Shown: one piece after another, positions 6,433 to 14,939 of the stretch
Layout: every line of letters starts with the position of its first letter
How positions within the stretch are numbered: position 1 is the stretch's first letter
Source: Oscillospiraceae bacterium
Lineage (GTDB): Bacteria; Bacillota; Clostridia; Oscillospirales; Oscillospiraceae
Reading direction: 5' to 3'
DNA length: 41,526 bases
Assembly: GCA_017445385.1 (NCBI GenBank)
Contig: JAFSUG010000019.1
Location: 1 to 41,526 of the forward strand
Made by a program: the position numbers and the translations under genes
The notes under the pieces: model-generated
Databases searched by the model: none
What the model was told of the DNA's origin: nothing
Seen by the model: the letters and a program-made list of their open reading frames with translations, nothing else

Positions 6433-8628
6433 ATGAAACAGAGAATTACACGCTTGGTTGCGCTGATCGCGCTGATTGCGGCGATCTTTACGCTGACTGT
6501 GCCGATGGCTTCGGCGCAGCAGGCGGCAAACGCGCGGCAGAAAGCCGTTGTAGATACCGCGCTTGCCTATTATTATAAAGGCAAGCCCATGCAGTATGAC
6601 TCCATCGCGCTTTCCAATATCGGCAAGGGTGTCGGCGGCGACGACCGCAGAAGCTATCAGGTCGCGCCGGAGGTTGCCACGAAGGACAACACCGTTTATA
6701 CGGTCTGCTCGGCGTTCTGCTATGAAGTCTATTATAACGCCATCGGCTTTGAGATTGCCAAAGGTCCGCGTAATACCGCGAACGTCTCGCTGATTGCGGA
6801 TAACGTCGGCAATATCATCTATACGCATACGAAGGGCGATTCCGCCGAAAAGGTAAAGGACATCCTTCAGGTCGGCGATATCGTTATCGCATCCAAGGCG
6901 TCCTCAGCAGTGGGCGACGTATCCGGCTGGCACGCGATGATCTACGTCGGCGATGCGTTCGGCGATGGCAAGGATTACCTTGTGCATTCCGCCGGCAGCA
7001 AGTATAACATCAACTCCGGCACGGACGCATACGAAAACTACACCGAAGAAAGCACATCGCGCAGCAAGGCAATCGGCCACGGCGGCAACATCCGCCGCGA
7101 TACGGTTGACGATTACATCTATGCGGATAAGGGCAGCTACAACCCCAATACCTGCGATGCGTTCTATCTGCTCCGTCCGCTGGACGTTGCAAAAGCGGGT
7201 CAGTACCCCATCACCCCTGCTGCGCAGGGCCGCGCGAAATTCCCGAACATCGTGATCGACCGCACGGTCTCCACCGGCATGTTCGGCTCGGTTGAAACCG
7301 GCGAAGAGCTTACCTATACAATCGAGATCACAAACGAATCGGATAAGGCGTATTCCTCGCTGCCCGTTAAAGAAACTGTTCCTGTCGGCACAACGCTGAA
7401 AAGCGGCTCGATCGTCGGCGGCGGCAATGCTTCCGGCAACCAGATTTCCTGGACGCTGAACGTTGCCCCGGGCGAAACCGCAAAGCTCGCCTATACCGTT
7501 ACGGTTACCGCCAAGCGCGGTGAAAAGATCGTTGCCGGCGGCGGCTCCGTCAGCACGATCCCGTCCAATACGCTCACAACTGAGATCTGCGGCAAAAAGC
7601 CTGCGGCAAAGACGGCGGATCAGCTCATCCAGCTCGGCGCTGCGTTCAAATCGCAATCCGGCGTGGAATTTGTCAATTCTCTGTATGCCGCTGCCTACGG
7701 CGTAAAGCTGGAGCTTCCGGCTCCGGGCGTTATGGCGCGCAACGTATTTGAATTCAGCCGCACGGAAGGCGTTACCGATAACGCGGTCCATCCGACCGAT
7801 ACGCCGCGCGAAGGCTATGAAACGATCCATAAAATGCTGATTGATAAATACTATGGCGGCAAGGAATTCAACACAGGCGAGCTGAATGCGCGCGTTCAGG
7901 AGCTGCGCCCCGATCAGCTGCAGTCCGGCGATATTTTCGTAACGGCGAAGAACCTGTTCGCTTCCGGCGAAAAGACGGTCAACGCCTATATCGTCAGCAG
8001 CGATGGTAAGCTCGTCTACTGCGACGGCAGAAAAGTCACCACGGCTTCGGAAAACGTTTATACAAGGGCGCATTCCTGCGGCTTCTTCTATGCGCTTCGC
8101 CCGTCGCTCGCGTATGATAACATGATGGTTGAAGCGAAGGCGGACGTTCCGCTTCCGTTTACGGACGTAAAGACGAACGATTGGTTCTATACCTACGTCA
8201 AAGACCTCTATACCGACGGCACAGTCAACGGCATGACGGCAACGACCTTCGTTCCCAGCGGCAATCTGACCTACGGTCAGGCGCTGAAGCTGATCGTCTG
8301 CGCGCTCGGCAATCCCGAACAGGCGAAGACCGGCTCGCATTGGGCAAGCGGCTATCTGACGTTTGCAAAGAACAACGGCTGGCTCGCAAACGACGTCAAT
8401 CTTGACGGTGCGGTTTCGCGTCTTGCCTTCTGCCAGATCGCAGCAAAGGCGAAGAACCTCACTGAGCAGCCGGCAAGCAATCCCTTTACGGATACTTCCG
8501 ATGCTTCCGTTCTCGCGCTGAATAAGGCAGGCGTCATCAACGGCATGACGGCAACGACCTTCCAGCCCGGCGGCATCCTCACAAGAGCGCAGATCAGCAA
8601 GATTATCTGGCTCCTGCGCAGCCTGTAA
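6433..8628 (+). CDS. Secreted NlpC/P60-like, DUF11 and SLH surface protein
   Basis: 731 aa. A signal peptide ends near ASAQQ (residue 30). Residues about 35-255 look like an NlpC/P60- or CHAP-type peptidase fold, with candidate nucleophile in CSAFCYEV (91-98) and histidine in GWHAMIYVG (167). Residues about 272-360 are a DUF11-type repeat (TYTIEITNESDK). A second module (about 400-560) resembles the first, with GDIFVTA and FYALRPS, but lacks the Cys/His pair and seems inactive. Two or three SLH repeats close the protein. VNGMTATTF and INGMTATTF are encoded by identical DNA. The start follows AAAGGAGAT. Probable wall-associated hydrolase; catalytic activity is inferred. Confidence 0.7.
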   Translation: MKQRITRLVALIALIAAIFTLTVPMASAQQAANARQKAVVDTALAYYYKGKPMQYDSIALSNIGKGVGGDDRRSYQVAPEVATKDNTVYTVCSAFCYEVYYNAIGFEIAKGPRNTANVSLIADNVGNIIYTHTKGDSAEKVKDILQVGDIVIASKASSAVGDVSGWHAMIYVGDAFGDGKDYLVHSAGSKYNINSGTDAYENYTEESTSRSKAIGHGGNIRRDTVDDYIYADKGSYNPNTCDAFYLLRPLDVAKAGQYPITPAAQGRAKFPNIVIDRTVSTGMFGSVETGEELTYTIEITNESDKAYSSLPVKETVPVGTTLKSGSIVGGGNASGNQISWTLNVAPGETAKLAYTVTVTAKRGEKIVAGGGSVSTIPSNTLTTEICGKKPAAKTADQLIQLGAAFKSQSGVEFVNSLYAAAYGVKLELPAPGVMARNVFEFSRTEGVTDNAVHPTDTPREGYETIHKMLIDKYYGGKEFNTGELNARVQELRPDQLQSGDIFVTAKNLFASGEKTVNAYIVSSDGKLVYCDGRKVTTASENVYTRAHSCGFFYALRPSLAYDNMMVEAKADVPLPFTDVKTNDWFYTYVKDLYTDGTVNGMTATTFVPSGNLTYGQALKLIVCALGNPEQAKTGSHWASGYLTFAKNNGWLANDVNLDGAVSRLAFCQIAAKAKNLTEQPASNPFTDTSDASVLALNKAGVINGMTATTFQPGGILTRAQISKIIWLLRSL

Positions 8629-8636
8629 ATCCAATC

Positions 8637-8674
8637 AAAAAGGCTTTCGATGCACCGCATCGGAAGCCTTTTTT
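8637..8674 (+). terminator. Rho-independent terminator after the SLH gene
   Basis: A 17-base stem (8637-8653 / 8657-8673) with one G-U type mismatch and a 3-base loop, followed by a run of T. Confidence 0.85.
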
Positions 8675-8750
8675 GCTTTTCCGCCCGTTCTATCTGTCTA
8701 CAATACAAAAGCAGAAACAAAAAAATGTAGCTTTGACGGCGACAAACCTA

Positions 8751-8779
8751 TTGCATTTTCCCCCTCCGCGCTGTAAACT
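8751..8779 (+). promoter_or_regulatory. Probable promoter for tdh-kbl
   Basis: TTGCAT (8751-8756), 17-base spacer, TAAACT (8774-8779), about 25 bases before the start codon, so the leader is very short. Confidence 0.5.
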
Positions 8780-8803
8780 TACAGTAATCAGAGGAGGGAT
8801 CTT

Positions 8804-9850
8804 ATGCAAAAAATGATGGATGCAATCGTAAAACCTTCCGCCGCGCCGGGGCTGGAGCTCCGGCAGGTACCCGTGCCGGAATGCGGCCCGGGGGAGGTTT
8901 TAATCAAGATTCATAAAACCGCGATCTGCGGTACGGACGTACATATTTACGATTGGAACGATTGGTCGGCGCAGCACGTAAAGCCCGGCATGACGATCGG
9001 CCATGAATACGTAGGCGAGATCGCCGAGATCGGCGATGGCGTAACGGGACTGCACGTCGGTCAGCGCGTCAGCGGCGAAGGGCATATCACCTGCGGTCAT
9101 TGCCGCAACTGCCATACCGGCAACATCCAGTGGTGCAAGGATACGTTCGGCGTCGGCGTTGACCGCAACGGCGCGTTTGCAGAGTATCTCTGCATTCCGG
9201 CAAAGAACGTGATCGTCATAGATGAAGACCTCGATGAAGACGTCGTCGCCTTCTTTGATGCCTTCGGCAACGCAACGCATACCGCGCTGATGTGGAACCT
9301 CGTGGGCGAGGACGTTTTGATCACCGGCGCAGGTCCCATCGGCGTGATTGCGGCAGGCATCTGCAAGTATGCCGGCGCGCGCCGCGTTGTGATCACCGAT
9401 CTGAACGATTACCGGCTCGGGCTTGCAAAAAAGCTCGGCGTGGACGCCGCGGTCAATACCGGGCGCGAGGATCTGCGCGAGGTCATGAAGAAGCTGCATA
9501 TCGTGGAAGGCTTTGACGTTGGTCTTGAAATGTCCGGCGCAGGCCCTGCGTTCAAGCAGATGCTTTCCGTCATGCGAAACGGCGGCAAGATCAGCCTGCT
9601 CGGCCTCGGCAATAAGCCCATTGAGCTGGATATGAATGATGTCATCGGCCGCGGTCTGACGCTGCAGGGCATCTACGGCCGCAAGATGGATAACTGGCAT
9701 CAGATGTCCTACATGGTGCAGGGCGGCTTGGATCTTACGCCGGTTATCACGCATCGCTTCCACTATACCGAATTCCAAAAGGGATTTGACGCCATGAAGA
9801 GCGGCAATTCCGGAAAAGTGATTCTCGACTGGACGAAGAAAGGAGCCTAA
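8804..9850 (+). CDS. tdh: L-threonine 3-dehydrogenase
   Basis: 348 aa zinc-dependent medium-chain dehydrogenase. It oxidises L-threonine with NAD+ to 2-amino-3-ketobutyrate. Catalytic zinc ligands are Cys42 (ICGTDVH) and His67-Glu68 (GHEYVGE). The structural zinc cysteines are at 97, 100, 103 and 111. The nucleotide-binding loop is [18 protein letters not shown] lies before the ATG. It is followed 2 bases later by kbl, whose product uses the unstable ketobutyrate; this is the standard threonine-to-glycine pathway. Confidence 0.95.
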   Translation: MQKMMDAIVKPSAAPGLELRQVPVPECGPGEVLIKIHKTAICGTDVHIYDWNDWSAQHVKPGMTIGHEYVGEIAEIGDGVTGLHVGQRVSGEGHITCGHCRNCHTGNIQWCKDTFGVGVDRNGAFAEYLCIPAKNVIVIDEDLDEDVVAFFDAFGNATHTALMWNLVGEDVLITGAGPIGVIAAGICKYAGARRVVITDLNDYRLGLAKKLGVDAAVNTGREDLREVMKKLHIVEGFDVGLEMSGAGPAFKQMLSVMRNGGKISLLGLGNKPIELDMNDVIGRGLTLQGIYGRKMDNWHQMSYMVQGGLDLTPVITHRFHYTEFQKGFDAMKSGNSGKVILDWTKKGA

Positions 9851-9852
9851 GC

Positions 9853-11040
9853 ATGAAAGAAGCGCTGAAAAAATTTGCCGCGCAGCTTGATGAGATCAAG
9901 GCTGCCGGAACCTACAAGGACGAGCGCATCATCACAACGCCCCAGCGCAGCCGCATTGATACAACCAAGGCGAAAAAGGTTGTCAATATGTGCGCGAACA
10001 ACTATCTCGGTCTTTCCGATAATCCCGAGCTGATCGAAGCGGCAAAGGCAAGCTACGATCGCTGGGGCTTCGGACTTTCCTCCGTGCGCTTCATCTGCGG
10101 CACGCAGCAGATCCATAAGGATCTTGAGCGTGCAATCGCGGATTTTGCCGGCACGGACGATGCGATCCTCTATTCCTCCTGCTTCGATGCAAACGGCGGC
10201 TTGTTTGAAACGCTGCTCGGTCCGGAGGACGCGATCATCTCCGATGAGCTGAACCATGCCTCGATCATCGATGGCGTTCGCCTCTGCAAGGCAAAGCGCT
10301 ATCGCTATCTCAACAATAACATGGAAGACCTCCGTGAGAAGCTGGAAGACGCGAAAGCGTCCGGCTGCAAAACGATCCTGATCGCAACGGATGGCGTTTT
10401 CTCAATGGATGGCTACATCGCCAACATGAAGGCGATCTGCGATCTTGCCGATGAATACGGCGCGCTGACGATGCTCGATGACAGCCACGCCGTCGGCTTT
10501 ATGGGCGCGCACGGACGCGGTACGGCGGAATATTGCGGCGTTATGGGGCGCGTGGATATCATAACCGGCACGTTCGGCAAAGCAATGGGCGGCGCTTCCG
10601 GCGGCTATACGGCGGCGCGGCAGGAAATTGTGGATCTGCTGCGCCAGCGCAGCCGTCCGTATCTGTTCTCCAATACGCTTGCTCCGGCGATCTGCGCGGC
10701 AACGCTCAAAACGATTGAACTGCTGAACGCTTCCACCGCCCTGCGCGATAAGGTGCATGAAAACGCGCGCTATTTCCGCGCGGAAATGGAAAAGCTCGGC
10801 TTCGATCTGCTGCCCGGCGAGCATCCCATCGTTCCGGTCATGCTGTATGATCCGAAGGTTGCCAGCGAATTCGCCGCCAGAATGCTGGAAAAGGGCGTTT
10901 ACGTCGTCAGCTTCTGCTATCCGGTCGTTCCCAAGGGGCGCGACCGCATCCGCACGCAAATCTCCGCAGGCCATACGAAAGAAGACCTCGATTTCGCCGT
11001 GCAGTGCTTCAAGGAAGTCAAAGCGGAAATGGGCTTGTAA
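9853..11040 (+). CDS. kbl: Glycine C-acetyltransferase (2-amino-3-ketobutyrate CoA ligase)
   Basis: 395 aa PLP enzyme of the alpha-oxoamine synthase family. It splits 2-amino-3-ketobutyrate with CoA into glycine and acetyl-CoA. The PLP lysine is K243 in GTFGKAMGG; other family marks are [16 protein letters not shown] and [10 protein letters not shown]. Length matches E. coli Kbl. It is the second gene of the tdh-kbl operon and ends in a strong terminator. Confidence 0.96.
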   Translation: MKEALKKFAAQLDEIKAAGTYKDERIITTPQRSRIDTTKAKKVVNMCANNYLGLSDNPELIEAAKASYDRWGFGLSSVRFICGTQQIHKDLERAIADFAGTDDAILYSSCFDANGGLFETLLGPEDAIISDELNHASIIDGVRLCKAKRYRYLNNNMEDLREKLEDAKASGCKTILIATDGVFSMDGYIANMKAICDLADEYGALTMLDDSHAVGFMGAHGRGTAEYCGVMGRVDIITGTFGKAMGGASGGYTAARQEIVDLLRQRSRPYLFSNTLAPAICAATLKTIELLNASTALRDKVHENARYFRAEMEKLGFDLLPGEHPIVPVMLYDPKVASEFAARMLEKGVYVVSFCYPVVPKGRDRIRTQISAGHTKEDLDFAVQCFKEVKAEMGL

Positions 11041-11086
11041 TCCAATAAAAAATCTGCACCATGCGGTGCAGATTTTTTATTGGATT
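11039..11086. terminator. Bidirectional terminator between kbl and the GIY-YIG gene
   Basis: A perfect 22-base inverted repeat (11039-11060 / 11065-11086) with a 4-base loop. The stop codons of both converging genes lie inside it. Confidence 0.92.
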
Positions 11087-11361
11087 CGTTTCGGCGCGTC
11101 TTCCAATTCCGCGCCGTCCAGAAGGCGCTGCTTTTGCGCGTGGCTCAGCTTTTTCAGCCGGTATTCCAGTTTCGATGCCTCGGAGCGGTTTTCCGCCGCC
11201 CAAAGCGCGTCCATCGAAGCCGGCTTTTTCAGCGTTGTATATTTCGCGCCGCCCTTGCCGCGTCCGGCTTGGTGCTCCTCCAGCCGCCGCTTGGGATCGG
11301 TTGTGATTCCGGCGTAGAGGCTGCCGTCCTCGCAGCGCAGCAGATATACGAACCAGCTCAT
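11077..11361 (-). CDS. GIY-YIG domain protein (UPF0213/YhbQ-like)
   Basis: 94 aa. The N-terminus FVYLLRC followed by LYAGIT is the GIY-YIG signature, with RR and EH residues of the nuclease core downstream and a KLEYRLKK helix. Stand-alone GIY-YIG proteins of this size are of unclear cellular role; a structure-specific nuclease activity is inferred from the family. The start MSWFVYLL is set by an ATGA overlap with the upstream gene stop at 11358-11361. Confidence 0.85.
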   Translation of the reverse strand: MSWFVYLLRCEDGSLYAGITTDPKRRLEEHQAGRGKGGAKYTTLKKPASMDALWAAENRSEASKLEYRLKKLSHAQKQRLLDGAELEDAPKRIQ

Positions 11362-11993
11362 AGCTCGCTTGCCGGGAGGTTCCATTTGAAATGTGCCGCA
11401 AGCAGCCGGATCACAACAACCGTTGCCGCGCCGAGCAGCATCGCAAGCACGTTATCTTTGTGCCAAAGCAGCGCGCAGACCGCCGCGCCGAGCAGGCAGG
11501 CGAGCGCATAGATGTGCTTTGTGAAGATCACCGGCACGTCGCGCGCGAGAATATCGCGCAGCATACCGCCGCCCGTCGCCGCAATCGTGCCTACAAACAG
11601 CATCGGGAAAATCCCGGCTGAGGGATACGCCGCAATCGTCGTGCGAACGCCGATCACGGTGAAAACGCCGATGCCGATCGTATCGAAAACCAGCATGCTC
11701 TTATCGTAGAGCAGCGGCTTTGCCGTGAGCAATCTGCGGATCGGCGCAATGGAGATCACCGCGCTCGTTGCAAGCGCGATCAGCGCATAGGTCGGATCGC
11801 GGAACATGCTCGGCGGTGTAATGCCAAGCAGCAGATCGCGCAAAATACCGCCGCCCGTAGCCTCCACCAAGCCAAGCACAAGCACGCCGAACGGGTCCAT
11901 GTGCTTTTTCATTGCCTTCATGGAGCCGGATGCCGCAAATGCGATAACGCCCAGATATTCAATAATGGTGATCCAGGGATACATGGATCTCAT
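11358..11993 (-). CDS. TRIC-family cation channel protein (UPF0126/YadS)
   Basis: 211 aa with about seven hydrophobic segments. Two repeated motifs, EATGGGILRDLLLG and ATGGGMLRDILARD, are the hallmark duplicated GGGxxRD segments of prokaryotic TRIC (UPF0126) channels. Transport of K+ or other cations across the membrane is inferred from the family. The start is an ATGA overlap with the sirtuin stop, and the end overlaps the GIY-YIG start, so all three are translationally coupled. Confidence 0.87.
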   Translation of the reverse strand: MRSMYPWITIIEYLGVIAFAASGSMKAMKKHMDPFGVLVLGLVEATGGGILRDLLLGITPPSMFRDPTYALIALATSAVISIAPIRRLLTAKPLLYDKSMLVFDTIGIGVFTVIGVRTTIAAYPSAGIFPMLFVGTIAATGGGMLRDILARDVPVIFTKHIYALACLLGAAVCALLWHKDNVLAMLLGAATVVVIRLLAAHFKWNLPASEL

Positions 11994-12715
11994 GCCGGAT
12001 CGCCTCCGTTCAGTTTTGTAAAGACCGCGCCGAGCGATTCGTGCAGCACGAGGTCTGCTTCGGAATCATAGGGCGTTGCGTCGCGGTTGATCAGCGCAAG
12101 CTTTCGTCCGCGGTAGTAGCGCAGCAGTCCTGCCGCCGGATAAACCGTCAGGCTCGTTCCGCCAACAATCAGCACGTCCGCGTTTTCAATCGCGCGGATC
12201 GCGCCTTCCACCGTGGCATCGTCCAAGCCCTCTTCGTAAAGCACAACGTCCGGCTTCACGATGCCGCCGCATTCGCAGCGCGGAATCTCCGGGCAGTCGC
12301 GGATAAACTCCGGCGGAAAGAATTTTCCGCATCGCGTGCAGTAATTTCGGTGTATCGAGCCGTGCAGCTCAAAAACGGCTTTGCTGCCTGCCTTTTGATG
12401 CAGCCCGTCAATGTTCTGCGTAACGATGGCGCGGAGCTTGCCGCTGTCTTCCCATTTGGCAAGCGTCCGGTGCACAACGTTCGGCTCCACGGAAAGCGGC
12501 AGCATTTTCTCCCGATAAAAGCGGTAGAAATACGCCGGATCGCGCAGGAAAAACGAGTGGGAGAGGATCTCCTCCGGCGGATAATCGAATTTTTGATGGT
12601 AAAGACCGTCCACACTGCGGAAATCGGGAATGCCGCTCTCCGTGCTGACGCCTGCGCCGCCGAAAAAGACGATGTTCTCCGATGCGTCAACCCAGTTTTT
12701 CAGCGTTTCAATCAT
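11990..12715 (-). CDS. cobB: Sirtuin-type NAD-dependent deacylase
   Basis: 241 aa. NAD-binding GAGVSTESGIPDFRS near residues 20-34, TQNIDGLH at 99-106, catalytic His118 in ELHGS, and zinc cysteines at 126, 129, 147 and 149. The enzyme removes acyl groups from protein lysines using NAD+. The ATG at 12715 is preceded by GGAGG with 7 bases of spacing and overlaps the trmD end by 8 bases. A sirtuin coupled to rimM-trmD is not a standard arrangement. The symbol is by family, not by proven orthology. Confidence 0.92.
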   Translation of the reverse strand: MIETLKNWVDASENIVFFGGAGVSTESGIPDFRSVDGLYHQKFDYPPEEILSHSFFLRDPAYFYRFYREKMLPLSVEPNVVHRTLAKWEDSGKLRAIVTQNIDGLHQKAGSKAVFELHGSIHRNYCTRCGKFFPPEFIRDCPEIPRCECGGIVKPDVVLYEEGLDDATVEGAIRAIENADVLIVGGTSLTVYPAAGLLRYYRGRKLALINRDATPYDSEADLVLHESLGAVFTKLNGGDPA

Positions 12716-13475
12716 CGTTTGCCTCCAGCTCTGCCCATTCCGCTTCCACCTCGGCGGCAAATTTCTTTTCCGCGCGCGTTTTCGTGGGCAGTGTGATCTT
12801 TTCGTAGAGATCGGGGCGGCGCTTATGCGTGCGGTGGAGCGATTGCTTTTTGCGCCAGCGGTCAACCGCCGCATGATCGCCCGAGAGCAGAACCTCCGGC
12901 ACGGACATTCCGTGCCACGTTTCGGGGCGCGAATACTGCGGATACTCCAAAAGACCATCCCAGTGGCTCTCATCCGTAAAGCATTCCTCGCCGCCGAGCA
13001 CGCCCGGCACGAGCCGGCAAACAGCGTCCGCAACGGCCATTGCCGGAATCTCGCCGCCTGTTACAACGAAGTCGCCGAGCGAAAGCTCCTCATCCACGCA
13101 TTCATCGATGAAGCGCTGGTCGATGCCCTCGTAATGGCCGCAGACGAGAATGATATTCTCCAGTTTGCAAAGCCGCTTGGCATCTGCTTGCGAAAACGTT
13201 TTTCCGCAGGGCGAAAGATAGATCGTGTGCGCCGGCGCGCCGATTTCATCGCAAACTGCCTGCCAGCATCGGTAAAGCGGATCGGCCTGCATAATCGCGC
13301 CGCGGCCGCCGCCGTAGGGGTAGTCGTCCACCTGGTTTTGGCGGTTTGCCGTATAATCGCGGATCTGATGCGCGCGCAGGCTGATAAGCCCCTTTTTCTC
13401 GGCTCTGCCGAGAATGCTCTCATGCATCATCGCCTCAACGGCGTCGGGAAACAGCGTTAAAAAATCAATCCGCAT
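12708..13475 (-). CDS. trmD: tRNA (guanine37-N1)-methyltransferase
   Basis: 255 aa SPOUT-class enzyme that methylates G37 next to the anticodon and prevents frameshifting. It begins MRIDFLTLFPDAV and has the knot motifs LVCGHYEGIDQRFID and LSLGDFVVTGGEIPA, plus the C-terminal RPDL motif. The start at 13475 is preferred over an ATG 18 bases earlier because it matches the family N-terminus. It overlaps the rimM end by 11 bases. Confidence 0.97.
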   Translation of the reverse strand: MRIDFLTLFPDAVEAMMHESILGRAEKKGLISLRAHQIRDYTANRQNQVDDYPYGGGRGAIMQADPLYRCWQAVCDEIGAPAHTIYLSPCGKTFSQADAKRLCKLENIILVCGHYEGIDQRFIDECVDEELSLGDFVVTGGEIPAMAVADAVCRLVPGVLGGEECFTDESHWDGLLEYPQYSRPETWHGMSVPEVLLSGDHAAVDRWRKKQSLHRTHKRRPDLYEKITLPTKTRAEKKFAAEVEAEWAELEANDD

Positions 13476-13962
13476 CGGTTGCCATCCCTTCAATGATCTC
13501 CGCCGTGATCGCGCGGCTTTCGCCGTCGATCTGCTTGATAAACGCCGGCACGGCAGGGATCAGATACTCCTTTTCGCCGCGCACAACGTAAACGTCGTGC
13601 TTCGGCATCTGCAAAACGTCGCGCACCTTGCCGATCTCCGCGCCGGTCTGATCGAAGACCGCCATGCCCAGAAGATCGTCGATAAAAAACGTTCCTTCCG
13701 GGAGAACCGCGTCCGACCGCGCGATCTCGATCGTTTTGCCGCGCAGTGCCTGCGCCTGCTCCACGCTGTCGATTCCGCGCAGCTTCAAAAGCACGCACGT
13801 TTTCTGCACGCTTGCGGATTCAACCGCCATCGGCGCGCCGTCAATATAAACCGTAGAAAAACCCAGCAAAAAATCGGGGCTGTCCGCCCACGGAAGCACG
13901 CGCACCGCGCCGCGAATGCCGTGCGTATTCACAATTTCGCCTGCCGGCAAATAGGCCTTCAT
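13465..13962 (-). CDS. rimM: 16S rRNA processing / 30S maturation factor RimM
   Basis: 165 aa. The N-terminal part has GEIVNTHGIRGAVRV, and the C-terminal PRC-barrel includes LLGMAVFDQTGAEIGKV and YLIPAVPAFIKQID. RimM binds uS19 and aids maturation of the 30S head. The start MKAYLPAG is 18 bases inside the longest reading and follows GGCGGGG. It is the first gene of a five-gene minus-strand operon. Confidence 0.94.
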   Translation of the reverse strand: MKAYLPAGEIVNTHGIRGAVRVLPWADSPDFLLGFSTVYIDGAPMAVESASVQKTCVLLKLRGIDSVEQAQALRGKTIEIARSDAVLPEGTFFIDDLLGMAVFDQTGAEIGKVRDVLQMPKHDVYVVRGEKEYLIPAVPAFIKQIDGESRAITAEIIEGMATDAD

Positions 13963-13988
13963 GTTCACCCCGCCTTTCATTCGCCCTC

Positions 13989-14017
13989 ATGATACCATGC
14001 GGCCGAAAAAAATACAA
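13989..14017 (-). promoter_or_regulatory. Sigma-A promoter for rimM-trmD operon
   Basis: On the minus strand TTGTAT (14012-14017), 17-base spacer, TATCAT (13989-13994), with the rimM start 27 bases downstream. Confidence 0.7.
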
Positions 14018-14034
14018 GCTCAGAAGATTGCGCA

Positions 14035-14063
14035 TTGCAGGCGCAAATGAACTGTGCTATAAT
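14035..14063 (+). promoter_or_regulatory. Sigma-A promoter for dnaD operon
   Basis: TTGCAG (14035-14040), 17-base spacer, TATAAT (14058-14063). It is back to back with the rimM promoter. Confidence 0.7.
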
Positions 14064-14106
14064 ATCGTATATTATTATGGGCATTTTGTCGAAAGGGGCG
14101 AAGAAA

Positions 14107-14937
14107 ATGGCGGAACAGCGGGCGATCCTGCCCGATGAAGCGCGGCTGCTTGCCGAGCGCGGCGATGGCGATGCGGCGCTTTTGTATCTTGCGATGCAGT
14201 CCGGCGCAGCCGTGCAGATGACGGAGCAGCGGCGCAAAGCGGCGCTGCGCGTTTTGGCGGAGCTTGGTCTGCTTTTGCCGGAAGAACACCGCCCCGAACA
14301 GACAGAGCAAACCACGGCTGACCGTTTGCGTGACGGTGAATTCCAAAGGCTCGTTGGCGAAACGCAGCGCATGATGGGCAGAGTCCTCTCAACGGAAGAG
14401 CTCAAATGCCTCATCACGATGCATGATTATCTCCGCCTGCCAAGCGACGTGCTGTCCGTTCTGATCTCTTACTGCCTGCAGCGCGCAAATCTGCGCGGCA
14501 AACCCGTGCCGTCGCTCCGCACGATTGAAAAAGAGGCGTATCTCTGGGCGGATTCCGGCGTGGATACGATGGAAGCGGCAATCCCGTATATCCAATCGCA
14601 GCTTGCCCGCCAAACGCGCACGGGGCATATCTGCGCGCTGCTGCAGATCAGCGGCAGAAGCCTGACCGCTGCGGAGCTGCGCTACGTGGAAGGGTGGATC
14701 GATTGGGGCTTCCCCGATGATGCGATCGCCATGGCGTATGAGAAAACGTGCCTCAACACCGGCGGCCTGAAATGGCCGTATCTCAATTCCATTTTGAAAA
14801 GCTGGCATACGCAGGGGCTGCATACCGTAAAAGAGATCAAGGCAGGCGACGGCGGCGCGAAAAAGCAGAAGCCGGCGGATAAAGGCCTGACCGATTTAGA
14901 GCAGAAATTGATCCGTCAAATGATGGAGGAGGACTGA
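14107..14937 (+). CDS. dnaD: DnaD-domain replication protein
   Basis: 276 aa. The C-terminal half (about 170-255) carries the DnaD/DnaB_2 fold, with the characteristic end GGLKWPYLNSILKSWHTQG; the N-terminal part is a winged-helix-like region. DnaD proteins act in primosome assembly and helicase loading. The ATG at 14107 follows GAAAGGGGC. Two bases separate it from a DnaI-like loader gene, so the two likely act together. Whether it is the housekeeping DnaD or a paralogue cannot be decided here. Confidence 0.85.
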   Translation: MAEQRAILPDEARLLAERGDGDAALLYLAMQSGAAVQMTEQRRKAALRVLAELGLLLPEEHRPEQTEQTTADRLRDGEFQRLVGETQRMMGRVLSTEELKCLITMHDYLRLPSDVLSVLISYCLQRANLRGKPVPSLRTIEKEAYLWADSGVDTMEAAIPYIQSQLARQTRTGHICALLQISGRSLTAAELRYVEGWIDWGFPDDAIAMAYEKTCLNTGGLKWPYLNSILKSWHTQGLHTVKEIKAGDGGAKKQKPADKGLTDLEQKLIRQMMEED

Positions 14938-14939
14938 AT

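Noticed and set aside
6904-8634. 576-codon minus-strand open reading opposite the second SLH gene
   Set aside because: Shadow of a GC-rich coding strand; no start signal, Arg/Ala-rich and unlike any family, while the plus strand has signal peptide and SLH repeats.
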